A DNA stretch of 64,000 nucleotides from Tumebacillus_A lipolyticus. GTDB lineage: Bacteria > Bacillota > Bacilli > Tumebacillales > Tumebacillaceae. The notes below the pieces were generated by a model. The model was not told the origin of the DNA, made no database searches, and saw only the letters and a list, made by a program, of their open reading frames with translations. The translations under genes were made by a program, and so were the position numbers. Below, one piece after another: positions 41,855-49,885 of the stretch (the stretch's first letter is position 1; each line of letters begins with the position of its first letter). The stretch spans positions 1 through 64,000 of the forward strand of contig NZ_JBHUIO010000005.1 in NCBI RefSeq assembly GCF_042682745.1. Direction: 5' to 3'.

Positions 41855-43051
41855 TCAATAGCTCTCTTCGTAAATCGCTACGACTTCCCGCACATCCAAT
41901 TGACGCGTCGCCGGGATAAATCCTTGTCCCCGCCCCCCGACGCGCACCGCTTCTTCTGCCATCGGAAGCAACGAGTCCCGAGCGATGCCCAGATCGCTCA
42001 TCTTCAGATGCACGTTCATCGAGCGGAACCATTCGATCACCCGTTCGATCGTCTCCGCCGCCGCCAGCTGATCATCCGTTGCTTTCACGCCGAAGCAATG
42101 ACGTCCCATTCGCGCCAACCGATGCGGTCGATCTTCTGCTACGCGCTTAAAATAGGCGGGCGTCAAGATCGCCAAGCCGCGGCCGTGAGAGATGTCATAG
42201 TAGGCGGAGAGCGTATGCTCCATCTGGTGCACGGGGAACGACCCGCCGCGCCCTGCGCCTGCGATGCCGATCAGCGCCAGCGTAGATGCCCACATCAGCG
42301 CCGCCCGCGCCTCATAGTTCTCCGGCTCTGCGACGGCGATCGGCCCGTTTTCGACCGCTGCGCGGATCAGCCCTTCTGTCAGATGATCTTGCACGCGCGC
42401 CTCTTCAGCGCCGGTCAGATAGGCTTCGTAAAGATGTGTGAACACATCGACCGCCCCATCAGCCGTATACTCGGGCGAAACGGTGTAGGTCAGCTCCGGG
42501 TCGATGATCGTCACTTTCGGAAACAGCGCAGGCCCGGAGAACGCACCCTTCTCCTTGGTCGCTTCATGTGTGAGCACACCGCCGTTGTTCGCTTCCGATC
42601 CGGTCGCCGCAAGCGTCGGAATCGTCATGATCGGCAGCGCTTCCTGTATGGGGAGCAGCTCACGCCACCGCCCCGTCTTGTTACCCGTTATGTATTCATG
42701 GCTCGGATGACCGCTCTTCGCCACCGTCGCGATCGCTTTTGCTGCATCCATCGGCGAACCGCCGCCCAGCCCGATGATCAGCTCACAGCCTGCTTCTCGC
42801 GCGATGCGCCCACCTTGGTCAACCGTGTGTGTGCGCGGGTTCGGCTCGATCTTGTCATAGAGCACCACTTCCACTCCAGCCGCTTCGAGCGAATGCATCA
42901 CCCGCTGTAAAACGCCAGTCTTGCGCGTCGAAGTGCGCCCTGTGACCAGCATGACCTTGCCTGCCAGCTTGGCCGCCTCCGCACCTGCATTCTCAACCTC
43001 GCCGCGCCCGAAGATGATGCGCGTCGGCATACTCAACTGAAAGTTATGCAT
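41855..43051 (-). CDS. Iron-containing alcohol dehydrogenase (BdhA/YugJ-like)
   Basis: A 398-residue group III dehydrogenase that reduces aldehydes such as butanal with NAD(P)H. The nucleotide-binding loop is IIGLGGGSPMDAAK. Metal ligands are in YTADGAVDVFTHLYE (Asp/His) and FPVHQMEHTLSAYYDISHGRGLA (two His). An intact TIPTLAATGSEAN segment binds cofactor phosphate. It resembles NADH-dependent butanol dehydrogenases. AGGAGGAG precedes the ATG, and an extended -10 (TGCTATACT) lies about 45 bp upstream. Monocistronic. Confidence 0.93.
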   Translation of the reverse strand: MHNFQLSMPTRIIFGRGEVENAGAEAAKLAGKVMLVTGRTSTRKTGVLQRVMHSLEAAGVEVVLYDKIEPNPRTHTVDQGGRIAREAGCELIIGLGGGSPMDAAKAIATVAKSGHPSHEYITGNKTGRWRELLPIQEALPIMTIPTLAATGSEANNGGVLTHEATKEKGAFSGPALFPKVTIIDPELTYTVSPEYTADGAVDVFTHLYEAYLTGAEEARVQDHLTEGLIRAAVENGPIAVAEPENYEARAALMWASTLALIGIAGAGRGGSFPVHQMEHTLSAYYDISHGRGLAILTPAYFKRVAEDRPHRLARMGRHCFGVKATDDQLAAAETIERVIEWFRSMNVHLKMSDLGIARDSLLPMAEEAVRVGGRGQGFIPATRQLDVREVVAIYEESY

Positions 43052-43307
43052 CGTTCTCCTCCTGCTCGCCTATACGATGTGGTGTTTTCCTTCAAGTATA
43101 GCATAGAAACAAAATGGGTCGCCCATTCCTGAAACCGCGCAGAACAGCAGAGCGATCGACGAACGAGATCGCATACATCATCCTTTTGCTCTCCAATCTG
43201 TCCACAGCAGAAGAGGTGATCTGCCCATCGCTTGAGGGAGTGGTTTTCCCCTTCGCGGGCACACTAGGCATATTCGATGGCTACTGTTGCAAAAGGAGGA
43301 AGTTTTG

Positions 43308-43934
43308 ATGGCAGTTTCTCGAACGTCTGTCTTCATGCTCTCCGCGCTGCTCGTCGCAACTTCCTGGCTGAGCGGATGCGGGACAAAAGAAGATGCAAAA
43401 AGCGGACGCGCAGGCATTCAACAGGTGACGCAAGGCGCAACCTCACCGCTCGCACCGAACGATTACCCCGCGTTTACTGCTGAACTGTTTCGGAAGGTCT
43501 CCTTGCCGCCCGATACTCGCGCCCAGTTTCGCATCCTGGAGACGAAAAACGCGGGGACCGGTACATATGTGCTCTACTCGTTGCCGAACAATGACGGGCT
43601 GGCGTACGCTTCCCGCCTTGCAGACGGCCGCATCGCCATCCATCAGGCGCGCTGGCCGCTCGCATCGACCGATCCGAACAAAGATCTGATCGTCGTCCGC
43701 GCGATCCCGCCAAACAACGGGATCAACCCACCATACGGCGTATTGGCTGGCCGCGTTTTTAACCCGTTTATCGAATACGTGGAGATCAACTATCGCGATG
43801 GTCGCACCGATCGCATCGATGTCTCGCACAACCGAGGTTTTATCGCAGTTCGAAAAGCGTTCGACCCACGCTTCGTTCAGGTCCGCGGCTACTCGACAAA
43901 CGGCACGCCCTACTGGGAGATCGATACGAGATGA
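43308..43934 (+). CDS. Putative lipoprotein, unknown function
   Basis: A 208-residue secreted lipoprotein. The signal peptide ends in the lipobox LSGC (Cys ~23). The mature chain has a Lys/Gln-rich linker followed by a beta-rich domain of about 150 residues (FRILETKNAGTGTYVLYSLPN, YRDGRTDRIDVSHNRGF). No family was recognised. ATG 43308 has AAAAGGAGG 8 nt upstream. It is a single gene with a terminator at 43942. It is a shielded extracytoplasmic protein by prediction; no partner is adjacent. Confidence 0.85.
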   Translation: MAVSRTSVFMLSALLVATSWLSGCGTKEDAKSGRAGIQQVTQGATSPLAPNDYPAFTAELFRKVSLPPDTRAQFRILETKNAGTGTYVLYSLPNNDGLAYASRLADGRIAIHQARWPLASTDPNKDLIVVRAIPPNNGINPPYGVLAGRVFNPFIEYVEINYRDGRTDRIDVSHNRGFIAVRKAFDPRFVQVRGYSTNGTPYWEIDTR

Positions 43935-43941
43935 ACGACAG

Positions 43942-43978
43942 AAAAGAGCACCTGTACACTCCGGTCAGGTGCTCTTTT
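43942..43978. terminator. Bidirectional terminator
   Basis: AAAAGAGCACCTG/CAGGTGCTCTTTT hairpin between the converging lipoprotein and PCP-domain genes. Confidence 0.9.
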
Positions 43979-43992
43979 GCTACTTTGCGAGC

Positions 43993-44259
43993 TTAGGCCA
44001 GCAGATCCGCATATTTCGAGAGGTCATATCCTTTTTCGGTCAAAAACTTTTTGATTCGATCGCGATCCGCTTCTTTCTTCGCACCCGCGATGATGTATCC
44101 ACGCAAAACGTCCTCATCGGTCGCCGTTTCGCGGCCAGCTTGCTGTGCTTCAGCGAAGATCTGCTTTTCAATCATCTTCTTCGCCATCGGGCGAGCAAAA
44201 AACGGGATCGGGCTCAACAGCTCTTCGAGCAATGCTTTCGATTGATCTGTGTAATTCAA
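43993..44259 (-). CDS. PCP_red-domain small protein
   Basis: An 88-residue protein resembling the small C-terminal domain of light-independent protochlorophyllide reductase subunit B (PCP_red): LLSPIPFFARPMAKKMIEKQIFAEA then TATDEDVLRGYII. In heterotrophs this domain occurs alone or in DUF2621-type proteins, with no known role; photosynthesis is not implied. The C-terminal third is charged (AKKEADRDRIKKFLTEKGYDL). GTTTGAATT leader with GGAGGAG before the ATG. Single gene. Confidence 0.65.
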   Translation of the reverse strand: MNYTDQSKALLEELLSPIPFFARPMAKKMIEKQIFAEAQQAGRETATDEDVLRGYIIAGAKKEADRDRIKKFLTEKGYDLSKYADLLA

Positions 44260-44305
44260 ACGGAACTCCTCCTACCAAATTGATTCCTCTCCAGTGTACC
44301 ACAAC

Positions 44306-44605
44306 TTATCTCTCTACATCCTGTACAAGGAGCTGATAGACACCACTTTGGCGAAGTTTTCCTGAGCGCGTGATGACTCGACGCTGGACGAGATAGCCGG
44401 TGACGGCGAGGCGATCTCCACAGGACACATCGCGTGTCGTTTCGCCGAGGTGGAGAAAAATCTCGGTCAGCTCTTCATCTCCGACCTGAAGTGGAGCGTT
44501 CAGCTCCAATTTGACCAAATATGCTTCAGCCACATCTTCCACGCTCTGATACGCTACCGGATCGCTGAGAGCGATGCCGTCCACCCGCAACAGCCTTTCC
44601 TCCAT
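44306..44605 (-). CDS. Hypothetical beta-rich protein
   Basis: A 99-residue protein with alternating hydrophobic pattern suggestive of a small beta-barrel: YLVKLELNAPLQVGDEEL, IFLHLGETTRDV and GDRLAVTGYLVQRR. An OB-like fold is possible but not shown. ATG 44605 is used because GGGAGGAAGAGGGGGGAG precedes it; the frame is open upstream and a longer start (44665) would add an acidic segment (HLDEEYDWEEEGG). No signal peptide. It is the next gene beyond the repeat-protein gene, on the same strand. Confidence 0.6.
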   Translation of the reverse strand: MEERLLRVDGIALSDPVAYQSVEDVAEAYLVKLELNAPLQVGDEELTEIFLHLGETTRDVSCGDRLAVTGYLVQRRVITRSGKLRQSGVYQLLVQDVER

Positions 44606-44761
44606 GGTCGCTCCCCCCTCTTCCTCCCAATCGTACTCCTCGTCCAAATGGACGTCAAGGCGCATCGAAGCGCTCTTCCATCGAAAAAGGCACGTCATCA
44701 GACGCGCCTCTTCGGGTGGAATTCTATGCGATTTGACTTGCAGGTCTCGCTCTCGATTCGA

Positions 44762-46339
44762 TCAGTAAGAGCGGAGTGCGGAGCCGCCCATGTTGCTCAG
44801 CTGGTTGATCACCGATTGGTTCACCGCATCATATTGATTGCCTCGATACATCGAAGCCGGATAGCGATCTGGCCCCTCCGCATCCTGAATGCCCGCATCG
44901 GCGCTCATCACCGATCGATACGCCCCGCCTTGCGGATATCCGCCCTGGTACATACCGCCCATGCCGGCGTTGCTCATGCTTCCTCCGCCCATGCCCATGC
45001 CAGCACCGCTCATGCCCATTCCGGCGCTGCTCATGCTTCCTCCGCTCATGCCCATGCCGGCGTTGCTCATGCTTCCTCCGCCCATGCCCATGCCAGCGCT
45101 GCTCATGCTTTCTCCGCTCATGCCCATGCCAGCGTTGCTCATGCTTCCTCCGCTCATGCCCATGCCGGCGCTGCTCATGCTTCCTCCGCTCAGACCGCCG
45201 CCACCCATCCCTTGCGCAGCTTGCATCGTGCTTTGTTGAATGCGCTGAACTTGAGGATTGTCATACTGGGAAGAACCGTTGAACAGCGAGTTTTGGTGGA
45301 TCTGGTTCAACTGTCCTTGGCTCACTCCCTGTTGGTATCCCTGGCTGTAATTTTGTTGACCGCCACCAAACGAACCGCCCATGCTCATGCCAAAACCTGA
45401 GCGCAGCGGGTTCTGCTCTTCCCCGTGAATCGTGCTTTGTTGAATGCGCTGAACTTGAGGATTGTCATACTGGGAAGAACCGTTGAACAGCGAGTTTTGA
45501 TGGATCTGGTTCAACTGTCCTTGGCTCACTCCCTGTTGGTATCCCTGGCTGTAATTTTGTTGACCGCCACCAAACGAACCGCCGATGCTCATGCCAAAAC
45601 CTGAGCGCAGCGGGTTCTGCTCTTCCCCGTGAATCGTGCTTTGTTGAATGCGCTGAACTTGAGGATTGTCATACTGGGAAGAACCGTTAAACAACGAGTT
45701 TTGGTGGATCTGGTTCAACTGTCCTTGGCTGACTCCCTGTTGGTATCCCTGGTTGTAATTTTGTTGACCGCCACCAAACGAGCCGCCTGCGCTCATGCCA
45801 AAGCCTGAGGACAGCATGCTCTGTCCTCCTCCACCTTGGATCGTGTTCTGCTGAATGCGCTGAACTTGGGGGTAGTCAGATTGGGAGGATTGTCCGTTGA
45901 ACAACGAGTTTTGGTGAATCTGATTCAACTGCGCCTGGCTCACTCCCTGTTGATATCCCTGGTTGTAATTTTGTTGACCGCCACCAAACGAGCCGCCTGC
46001 GCTCATGCCAAAGCCTGAAGACAGCATGCTCTGTCCTCCACCTTGGATCGTGTTCTGTTGAATGCGTTGCGCTTGTGGATTGCCAGATTGAGACGATTGT
46101 CCGTTGAACAGCGAGTTTTGGTGGATTTGGTTCAGCTGTCCTTGGCTCACTCCCTGCTGATAGCCGCCTTGGTTGTAACTTTGCTGTCCACCATACCCTC
46201 CCATGCCCATCCCCAACTGATGGGAAGCGCTGTTCTGAATCTGTTGATGCTGTGCGTTCTCATACTGGCTCGATTGTCCATGATACAGCGAATTTTGATG
46301 GATGCGTCCCAATTGATTGCGATACTGGTTGCCGTACAT
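44762..46339 (-). CDS. Low-complexity Q/N/G/S/M-rich tandem-repeat protein
   Basis: A 525-residue protein without signal peptide. After a degenerate first unit (10-62) there are units of 68-70 residues at about 63-131, 132-201, 202-269 and 270-337 and a partial one after 338. Each carries GVSQGQLNQIHQNSLFNG, PQVQRIQQSTI and GFGMSxGGSFGGGQQNY. Residues ~380-465 are about seven 12-residue GMGMSGGSMSNA repeats. The C-terminal ~60 residues are unique and less biased, ending SALRSY. The composition suggests a structural or assembling (coat- or amyloid-like) protein, possibly of spores; I know no family. TTGGAGGG precedes the ATG. Confidence 0.8.
   Translation of the reverse strand: MYGNQYRNQLGRIHQNSLYHGQSSQYENAQHQQIQNSASHQLGMGMGGYGGQQSYNQGGYQQGVSQGQLNQIHQNSLFNGQSSQSGNPQAQRIQQNTIQGGGQSMLSSGFGMSAGGSFGGGQQNYNQGYQQGVSQAQLNQIHQNSLFNGQSSQSDYPQVQRIQQNTIQGGGGQSMLSSGFGMSAGGSFGGGQQNYNQGYQQGVSQGQLNQIHQNSLFNGSSQYDNPQVQRIQQSTIHGEEQNPLRSGFGMSIGGSFGGGQQNYSQGYQQGVSQGQLNQIHQNSLFNGSSQYDNPQVQRIQQSTIHGEEQNPLRSGFGMSMGGSFGGGQQNYSQGYQQGVSQGQLNQIHQNSLFNGSSQYDNPQVQRIQQSTMQAAQGMGGGGLSGGSMSSAGMGMSGGSMSNAGMGMSGESMSSAGMGMGGGSMSNAGMGMSGGSMSSAGMGMSGAGMGMGGGSMSNAGMGGMYQGGYPQGGAYRSVMSADAGIQDAEGPDRYPASMYRGNQYDAVNQSVINQLSNMGGSALRSY
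44965..46140. repeat. Tandem DNA repeats within the repeat-protein gene
   Basis: Two classes. Units of about 204-210 bp (roughly 45230-46140) are nearly identical at DNA level, the two central ones being almost the same base for base. Units of 36 bp (about 44965-45190) repeat the GMGMSGGSMSNA codons. Such arrays are prone to expansion and assembly collapse. Confidence 0.9.
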
Positions 46340-46426
46340 TCGGTTCCCTCCAAGTCCTGTTTCAAATTATGTAGCACTTGTCGATGCTCTCCTCCTTCAG
46401 TATGTGCAAACCGATCTTCGCTATAC

Positions 46427-46460
46427 AAAAAAACACCTCAGCATGGATGCTGAGGTGTTT
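46427..46460 (-). terminator. Terminator of the DUF47-pit unit
   Basis: AAACACCTCAGCATCCATGCTGAGGTGTTT followed by a T-run on the minus strand, just after the pit stop. Confidence 0.92.
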
Positions 46461-46463
46461 CGC

Positions 46464-47468
46464 TTAAAAGAAGAACAGACCTAATACCCAGTAGACGACA
46501 GCTGACAGCACCGCCGTGATCGGCAAGGTGATGATCCATGTCGTGACGATCTTGCCCGCCACATCCCACTTCACCTTGTTGAACCCTTTCGCAGAACCTA
46601 CCCCCATGATCGCAGAGGAGATGACATGCGTGGTGGAGACGGGAAGCTTAAACAGCGTCGCAATCAGGATGACGATCGAAGAGGTAAAGTCTGCAGCAAA
46701 GCCGTTGACCGGCTGGATCTTGATGATGCCGCGACCGACCGTGCGGATGATCCGCCAGCCGCCAGATGCGGTCCCCAGCGCCATCGCGATCGCCGCCGCA
46801 AATTTGACCCAGAGCGGAATATCGGTAGAGTCGTGAAAATTGCCCGCGATCAAGGCGAACGTGATGACCCCCATCGCCTTTTGCGCATCGTTGGTTCCAT
46901 GCATAAACGCTTGGAAAGCGGCCGAAAAGATCTGGAAGATACGGAAGTTTCGCGTCATCTTCGCCGGGGCAAAATTGCGGAAGATCCACAGCATGGAGAG
47001 CATGATCCCAAAACCGAGCAACAGCGCGATGATCGGCGATAAGATCAGCGAATACAAAATCTGAACAAAACCAGAATAGTTGACCGCCGAAAAACCGGCC
47101 GATGCGACGACCGCACCGACGAGCGAACCGATCAGCGCATGGGAGGAAGAAGATGGGATTGCATACCACCAGGTGATCAGGTTCCAGATGATCGCAGACA
47201 GCATCGCCGCCACGACGATCCACATCCCGTTGGAGAGCTCAAACGGATCGGCAATCCCTTTCCCGATCGTCTTCGCAACTCCTGTAAAGGTCAGGGCACC
47301 AATCAGGTTCATCGACGCAGCGAGGACGATCGCCAACCGCGGCGATAGGGCTTTGGTCGAAATCGAAGTGGCGATCGCGTTGGCCGTATCGTGAAACCCG
47401 TTGATGTAGTCGAACGCGAGGGCCAGGATCACGACTGTGATGATCAGTAGCAATCCCCCGTCAAGCAT
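46464..47468 (-). CDS. pit: PiT-family inorganic phosphate transporter
   Basis: A 334-residue membrane carrier for metal-phosphate/H+ symport. The duplicated PiT signatures are present: FDYINGFHDTANAIATSISTK in the N-terminal half and FMHGTNDAQKAMGVI in the C-terminal half, plus PSSSSHALIGSLVGA and KLPVSTTHVISSAIMGVG. About ten hydrophobic segments. The start codon overlaps the end of the DUF47 gene by 8 nt, so the pair is translationally coupled, as in many bacteria. Confidence 0.96.
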   Translation of the reverse strand: MLDGGLLLIITVVILALAFDYINGFHDTANAIATSISTKALSPRLAIVLAASMNLIGALTFTGVAKTIGKGIADPFELSNGMWIVVAAMLSAIIWNLITWWYAIPSSSSHALIGSLVGAVVASAGFSAVNYSGFVQILYSLILSPIIALLLGFGIMLSMLWIFRNFAPAKMTRNFRIFQIFSAAFQAFMHGTNDAQKAMGVITFALIAGNFHDSTDIPLWVKFAAAIAMALGTASGGWRIIRTVGRGIIKIQPVNGFAADFTSSIVILIATLFKLPVSTTHVISSAIMGVGSAKGFNKVKWDVAGKIVTTWIITLPITAVLSAVVYWVLGLFFF

Positions 47469-48084
47469 TTTTCAGGACGACCCCTTCCACCAGGTTGGAC
47501 ACGTCTTCACAGAAGTCCACACCGTCTTCCAGCTTTTCATAGATCTCTTTCCATTTGATCACTTGGATCGGATTGACATTTTCATCGTTGAGCAGCTTGG
47601 CGACCGCGCGGCGATAGATCTGGTCAGATTCCAACTCCCACTGCTTCATCCTGCGGGTCAGTTCGGTGATGCGCTCATATCTCAACTCGCGAAGAGCATG
47701 AATCAACTTGACGATCACTGAGGTCGCACCTTCCATCGCTTTGGAGAGCGCGAGCATCTCTGGGGTCACCGAGCCGATGCGGTACAGCACACAGCGATCT
47801 GCAACACCGGTGATGATGTCGAGCACTTCGTCGATCGTAAAAGCCAGCGCGGAGATGTCATCCCGCTCGATCGGTGTGATGAACGACGAGTTGAGCTTCT
47901 CCATGATCTGGCGAGTGATCGCATCACCCTTGTGCTCGATGTCTTGGATCGCATCGAACTTTTTCTCAACATCCGTATAGTTCTCCATCAGCTCCAAGAA
48001 CGCTTTTGCTCCGTTGTACAAGTTGTTCGCTTCCTGTTCGAGCAGATCGAAAAAGATATCGTTTTTCGGCCCTAAACGCAACAT
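47461..48084 (-). CDS. DUF47 (PhoU-like) partner of PiT
   Basis: A 207-residue all-helical cytoplasmic protein of the DUF47 family, thought to regulate the adjacent PiT carrier as PhoU does for Pst. Family features: DAIQDIEHKGDAITRQIMEKL with the metal-binding E/D/H residues, FITPIERDDISAL, and WKEIYEKLEDGVDFCEDVSNLVEGVVLKN at the end. CAAGGAGG lies 9 nt before the ATG. First gene of the unit; Pho-box-like repeats lie upstream. Confidence 0.95.
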   Translation of the reverse strand: MLRLGPKNDIFFDLLEQEANNLYNGAKAFLELMENYTDVEKKFDAIQDIEHKGDAITRQIMEKLNSSFITPIERDDISALAFTIDEVLDIITGVADRCVLYRIGSVTPEMLALSKAMEGATSVIVKLIHALRELRYERITELTRRMKQWELESDQIYRRAVAKLLNDENVNPIQVIKWKEIYEKLEDGVDFCEDVSNLVEGVVLKNA

Positions 48085-48130
48085 ACAAAGATGCCTCCTT
48101 GTAAAAAGGTCAAGTTAGTTTCGGCAAAAA

Positions 48131-48158
48131 TCGCAAAGAGTATGTAAGGAAATCGTAA
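48131..48158 (-). promoter_or_regulatory. Pho-box-like direct repeats
   Basis: On the minus strand TTACGA (48153-48158), TTACAT (48142-48147) and TTGCGA (48131-48136) recur at exact 11-bp intervals, like PhoP boxes (TT-A/C/T-ACA with ~5-bp spacers). They end about 45 bp before the DUF47 start. PhoP control of the phosphate carrier is inferred. Confidence 0.4.
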
Positions 48159-48251
48159 ACCTTTCTCATTATGTTCTTGTCCACCATGTTTGACAAGATA
48201 GCAGATTCGAAAAATCGATCACCTTTACACAATCTTAACATTCGCGTTCAC

Positions 48252-48341
48252 CTTTCTGTCGAAAAGTGATCCGCCTGCGGGAAAGAGTTCCCTGTGTTGG
48301 TACACAGCCTTCTAGGGAACACTACGCTCAACAACAGAAAG
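48252..48341 (+). other. Possible structured leader upstream of the LytM-type peptidase
   Basis: CTTTCTGT (48252-48259) can pair with ACAGAAAG (48334-48341). Nested inside are CCGC/GCGG near 48271-48280 and GTTCCCT/AGGGAAC (48287-48320) enclosing CTGTGT/ACACAG. It does not match a riboswitch class that I can recall. The rest of 48159-48379 shows no gene. Confidence 0.35.
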
Positions 48342-48379
48342 CTGTGCATGAACACCCACAAATCTGAGGTGAGCGCATC

Positions 48380-49408
48380 GTGATAAAACTGCAAATCCGA
48401 CCGTTCGCAACATTGCTTCTCGCTCTCACTCTGCTCCCAGTGTCGGGAGCCAGCGCAGAACGAGAAGCGGATGCAGACGAAACTTTAGAGGTGGCATCCG
48501 CATCTCTTTTAAAAGAAGAGCTACCCGTCTTAAAGCTGGCAGCCAAAAAGACGAAAGTGCCCTGGTATTACCTAGCGGCTGTCAACCAGTATGAGATGGG
48601 CATCCATTGGAAGAAAAACAGGGAGAGCAAGAAAGCGCTCTCCCCGATCCAGATCGAGTTCCCCACCGAAAAATGGAGCGGGCCGGTCAATCCGCAACGG
48701 GAGGACAGCAATCCGGTCACGATCAAGATTTTTGGCGGGATCGGGCTGGACGGGAACAAAGACAAGGTGGCCGATCGCCTCAACCCTGAGGATGCGCTGT
48801 TCTCGATGGCCAAATGGCTCAGCGCAAGCGGCACGAACGAGGATGCGATCCGCAGCAAGCTTTGGGACTATTATCAGGATGGAACTGTCGTCGATCGCAT
48901 CAGCGGGTTTGCTCGCCTGTTCAAAGAGGCGGGGACGACAGAGCTGAAGGGAAACTCCTTTCCGATCCCCAAGCGATTTCAATATTCCTACCGCTCCACC
49001 TGGGGGGATGCGCGCGGCTGGGGCGGGCGCCGCATGCATGAAGGATGCGACATCTTTGCCGGACATGGAACACCGGTGATGTCGACCGCGCACGGCGTGG
49101 TGGAAGTGATCGGCTGGAATCGCTTTGGCGGCTGGCGCATCGGCGTGCGCGACCTGAACAATATCTATCACTACTACGCGCACCTCGCCGGGTTCGCAAA
49201 AGGAGTGAAGCGCGGCTCAATCGTCAAGCCAGGACAGGTGATCGGCTATGTGGGCTCCAGCGGATATGGCAAGCCGGGCACATCTGGAAAATTTCCACCG
49301 CACCTTCATTATGGGATGTACCGAGAGACGGGAACGCGCGAGTGGGCGTTCGATCCGACCCCGCACCTGCGAAAATGGGAGCGCGAGATGAGAGCGAAAA
49401 AGCGGTAA
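48380..49408 (+). CDS. Secreted M23 (LytM-type) metallopeptidase
   Basis: A 342-residue exported protein with a signal peptide (to about residue 26, ASA). Residues 40-170 resemble a lytic-transglycosylase-like helical domain (WYYLAAVNQYEMGIHW), and the C-terminal ~130 residues are a LytM/M23 domain with zinc motifs RRMHEGCDIFA (HxxxD) and PHLHYGMY (HxH) and a central YYAHLAGF. Such enzymes cleave peptidoglycan cross-links or, when inactive, activate other hydrolases. The start is GTG 48380 with GAGGTGAG upstream. A terminator follows. Confidence 0.92.
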   Translation: MIKLQIRPFATLLLALTLLPVSGASAEREADADETLEVASASLLKEELPVLKLAAKKTKVPWYYLAAVNQYEMGIHWKKNRESKKALSPIQIEFPTEKWSGPVNPQREDSNPVTIKIFGGIGLDGNKDKVADRLNPEDALFSMAKWLSASGTNEDAIRSKLWDYYQDGTVVDRISGFARLFKEAGTTELKGNSFPIPKRFQYSYRSTWGDARGWGGRRMHEGCDIFAGHGTPVMSTAHGVVEVIGWNRFGGWRIGVRDLNNIYHYYAHLAGFAKGVKRGSIVKPGQVIGYVGSSGYGKPGTSGKFPPHLHYGMYRETGTREWAFDPTPHLRKWEREMRAKKR

Positions 49409-49410
49409 GC

Positions 49411-49442
49411 AAAAACAGCCACCCAAAGCGGTGGCTGTTTTT
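49411..49442 (+). terminator. Terminator of the M23 peptidase gene
   Basis: AAAAACAGCCACC/GGTGGCTGTTTTT hairpin directly after the stop codon. Confidence 0.92.
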
Positions 49443-49483
49443 GCTAGGATGCTGTTCTCCGGTGAGCTCGATCGATCAGCGCA

Positions 49484-49768
49484 CTAGATCTCCTCATCGC
49501 CGTTTCGCATCGAAGCATCGTGCGTCGGATGCATAAAGGGAGCCATCACCGGGTTGATCTCCCCGTTCATGATCTCGACATTTTCACGGCGGGTCGTTCC
49601 CAAGTCATGGTCGTTATCCACATATTGATCCCCCGCCATGATGAAGGGGTCGACATCGCGGCTCCAGTTGTCCAGCGGCGTGTTCCGCCACGGTGCATCG
49701 AGCGAGTCATCGTTTCGCAGGCGTTGACCTTTCTCCTCCACACTCCGATGTTGGTGTTCGCTTGTCAT
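49484..49768 (-). CDS. DUF3905 family protein
   Basis: A 94-residue acidic, hydrophilic protein. The core LDNWSRDVDPFIMAGDQYVDNDHDLG and the later APFMHPTHD match the DUF3905 family of spore-forming Bacilli, whose function is unknown. ATG 49768 follows AGGAGGTGA with 6 nt spacing; the preceding TTG is less likely. Low hydrophobicity and lack of a signal suggest a soluble, possibly spore-associated protein. It diverges from the PIG-L deacetylase gene across a region containing ATGCGG/CCGCAT (49808-49824). Confidence 0.75.
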   Translation of the reverse strand: MTSEHQHRSVEEKGQRLRNDDSLDAPWRNTPLDNWSRDVDPFIMAGDQYVDNDHDLGTTRRENVEIMNGEINPVMAPFMHPTHDASMRNGDEEI

Positions 49769-49885
49769 CAATGCTCACCTCCTGCCGCATAGTCTCCCCC
49801 ACCTTCGATGCGGTTACTCCGCATAAGAAGCGCCCGTTGCTCAAACACTGAGGGTACTATTGTTCATGGAGAGGGGGAGCAATCG

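Noticed and set aside
44324..44336. TACATCCTGTAC copy of the tRNA-spacer hairpin
   Set aside because: It lies inside the coding end of the 44306 gene and lacks the rest of the repeat unit; chance match.
44965..46140. CRISPR or minisatellite array
   Set aside because: The periodic DNA is in frame with a translated repeat protein with a good ribosome binding site.
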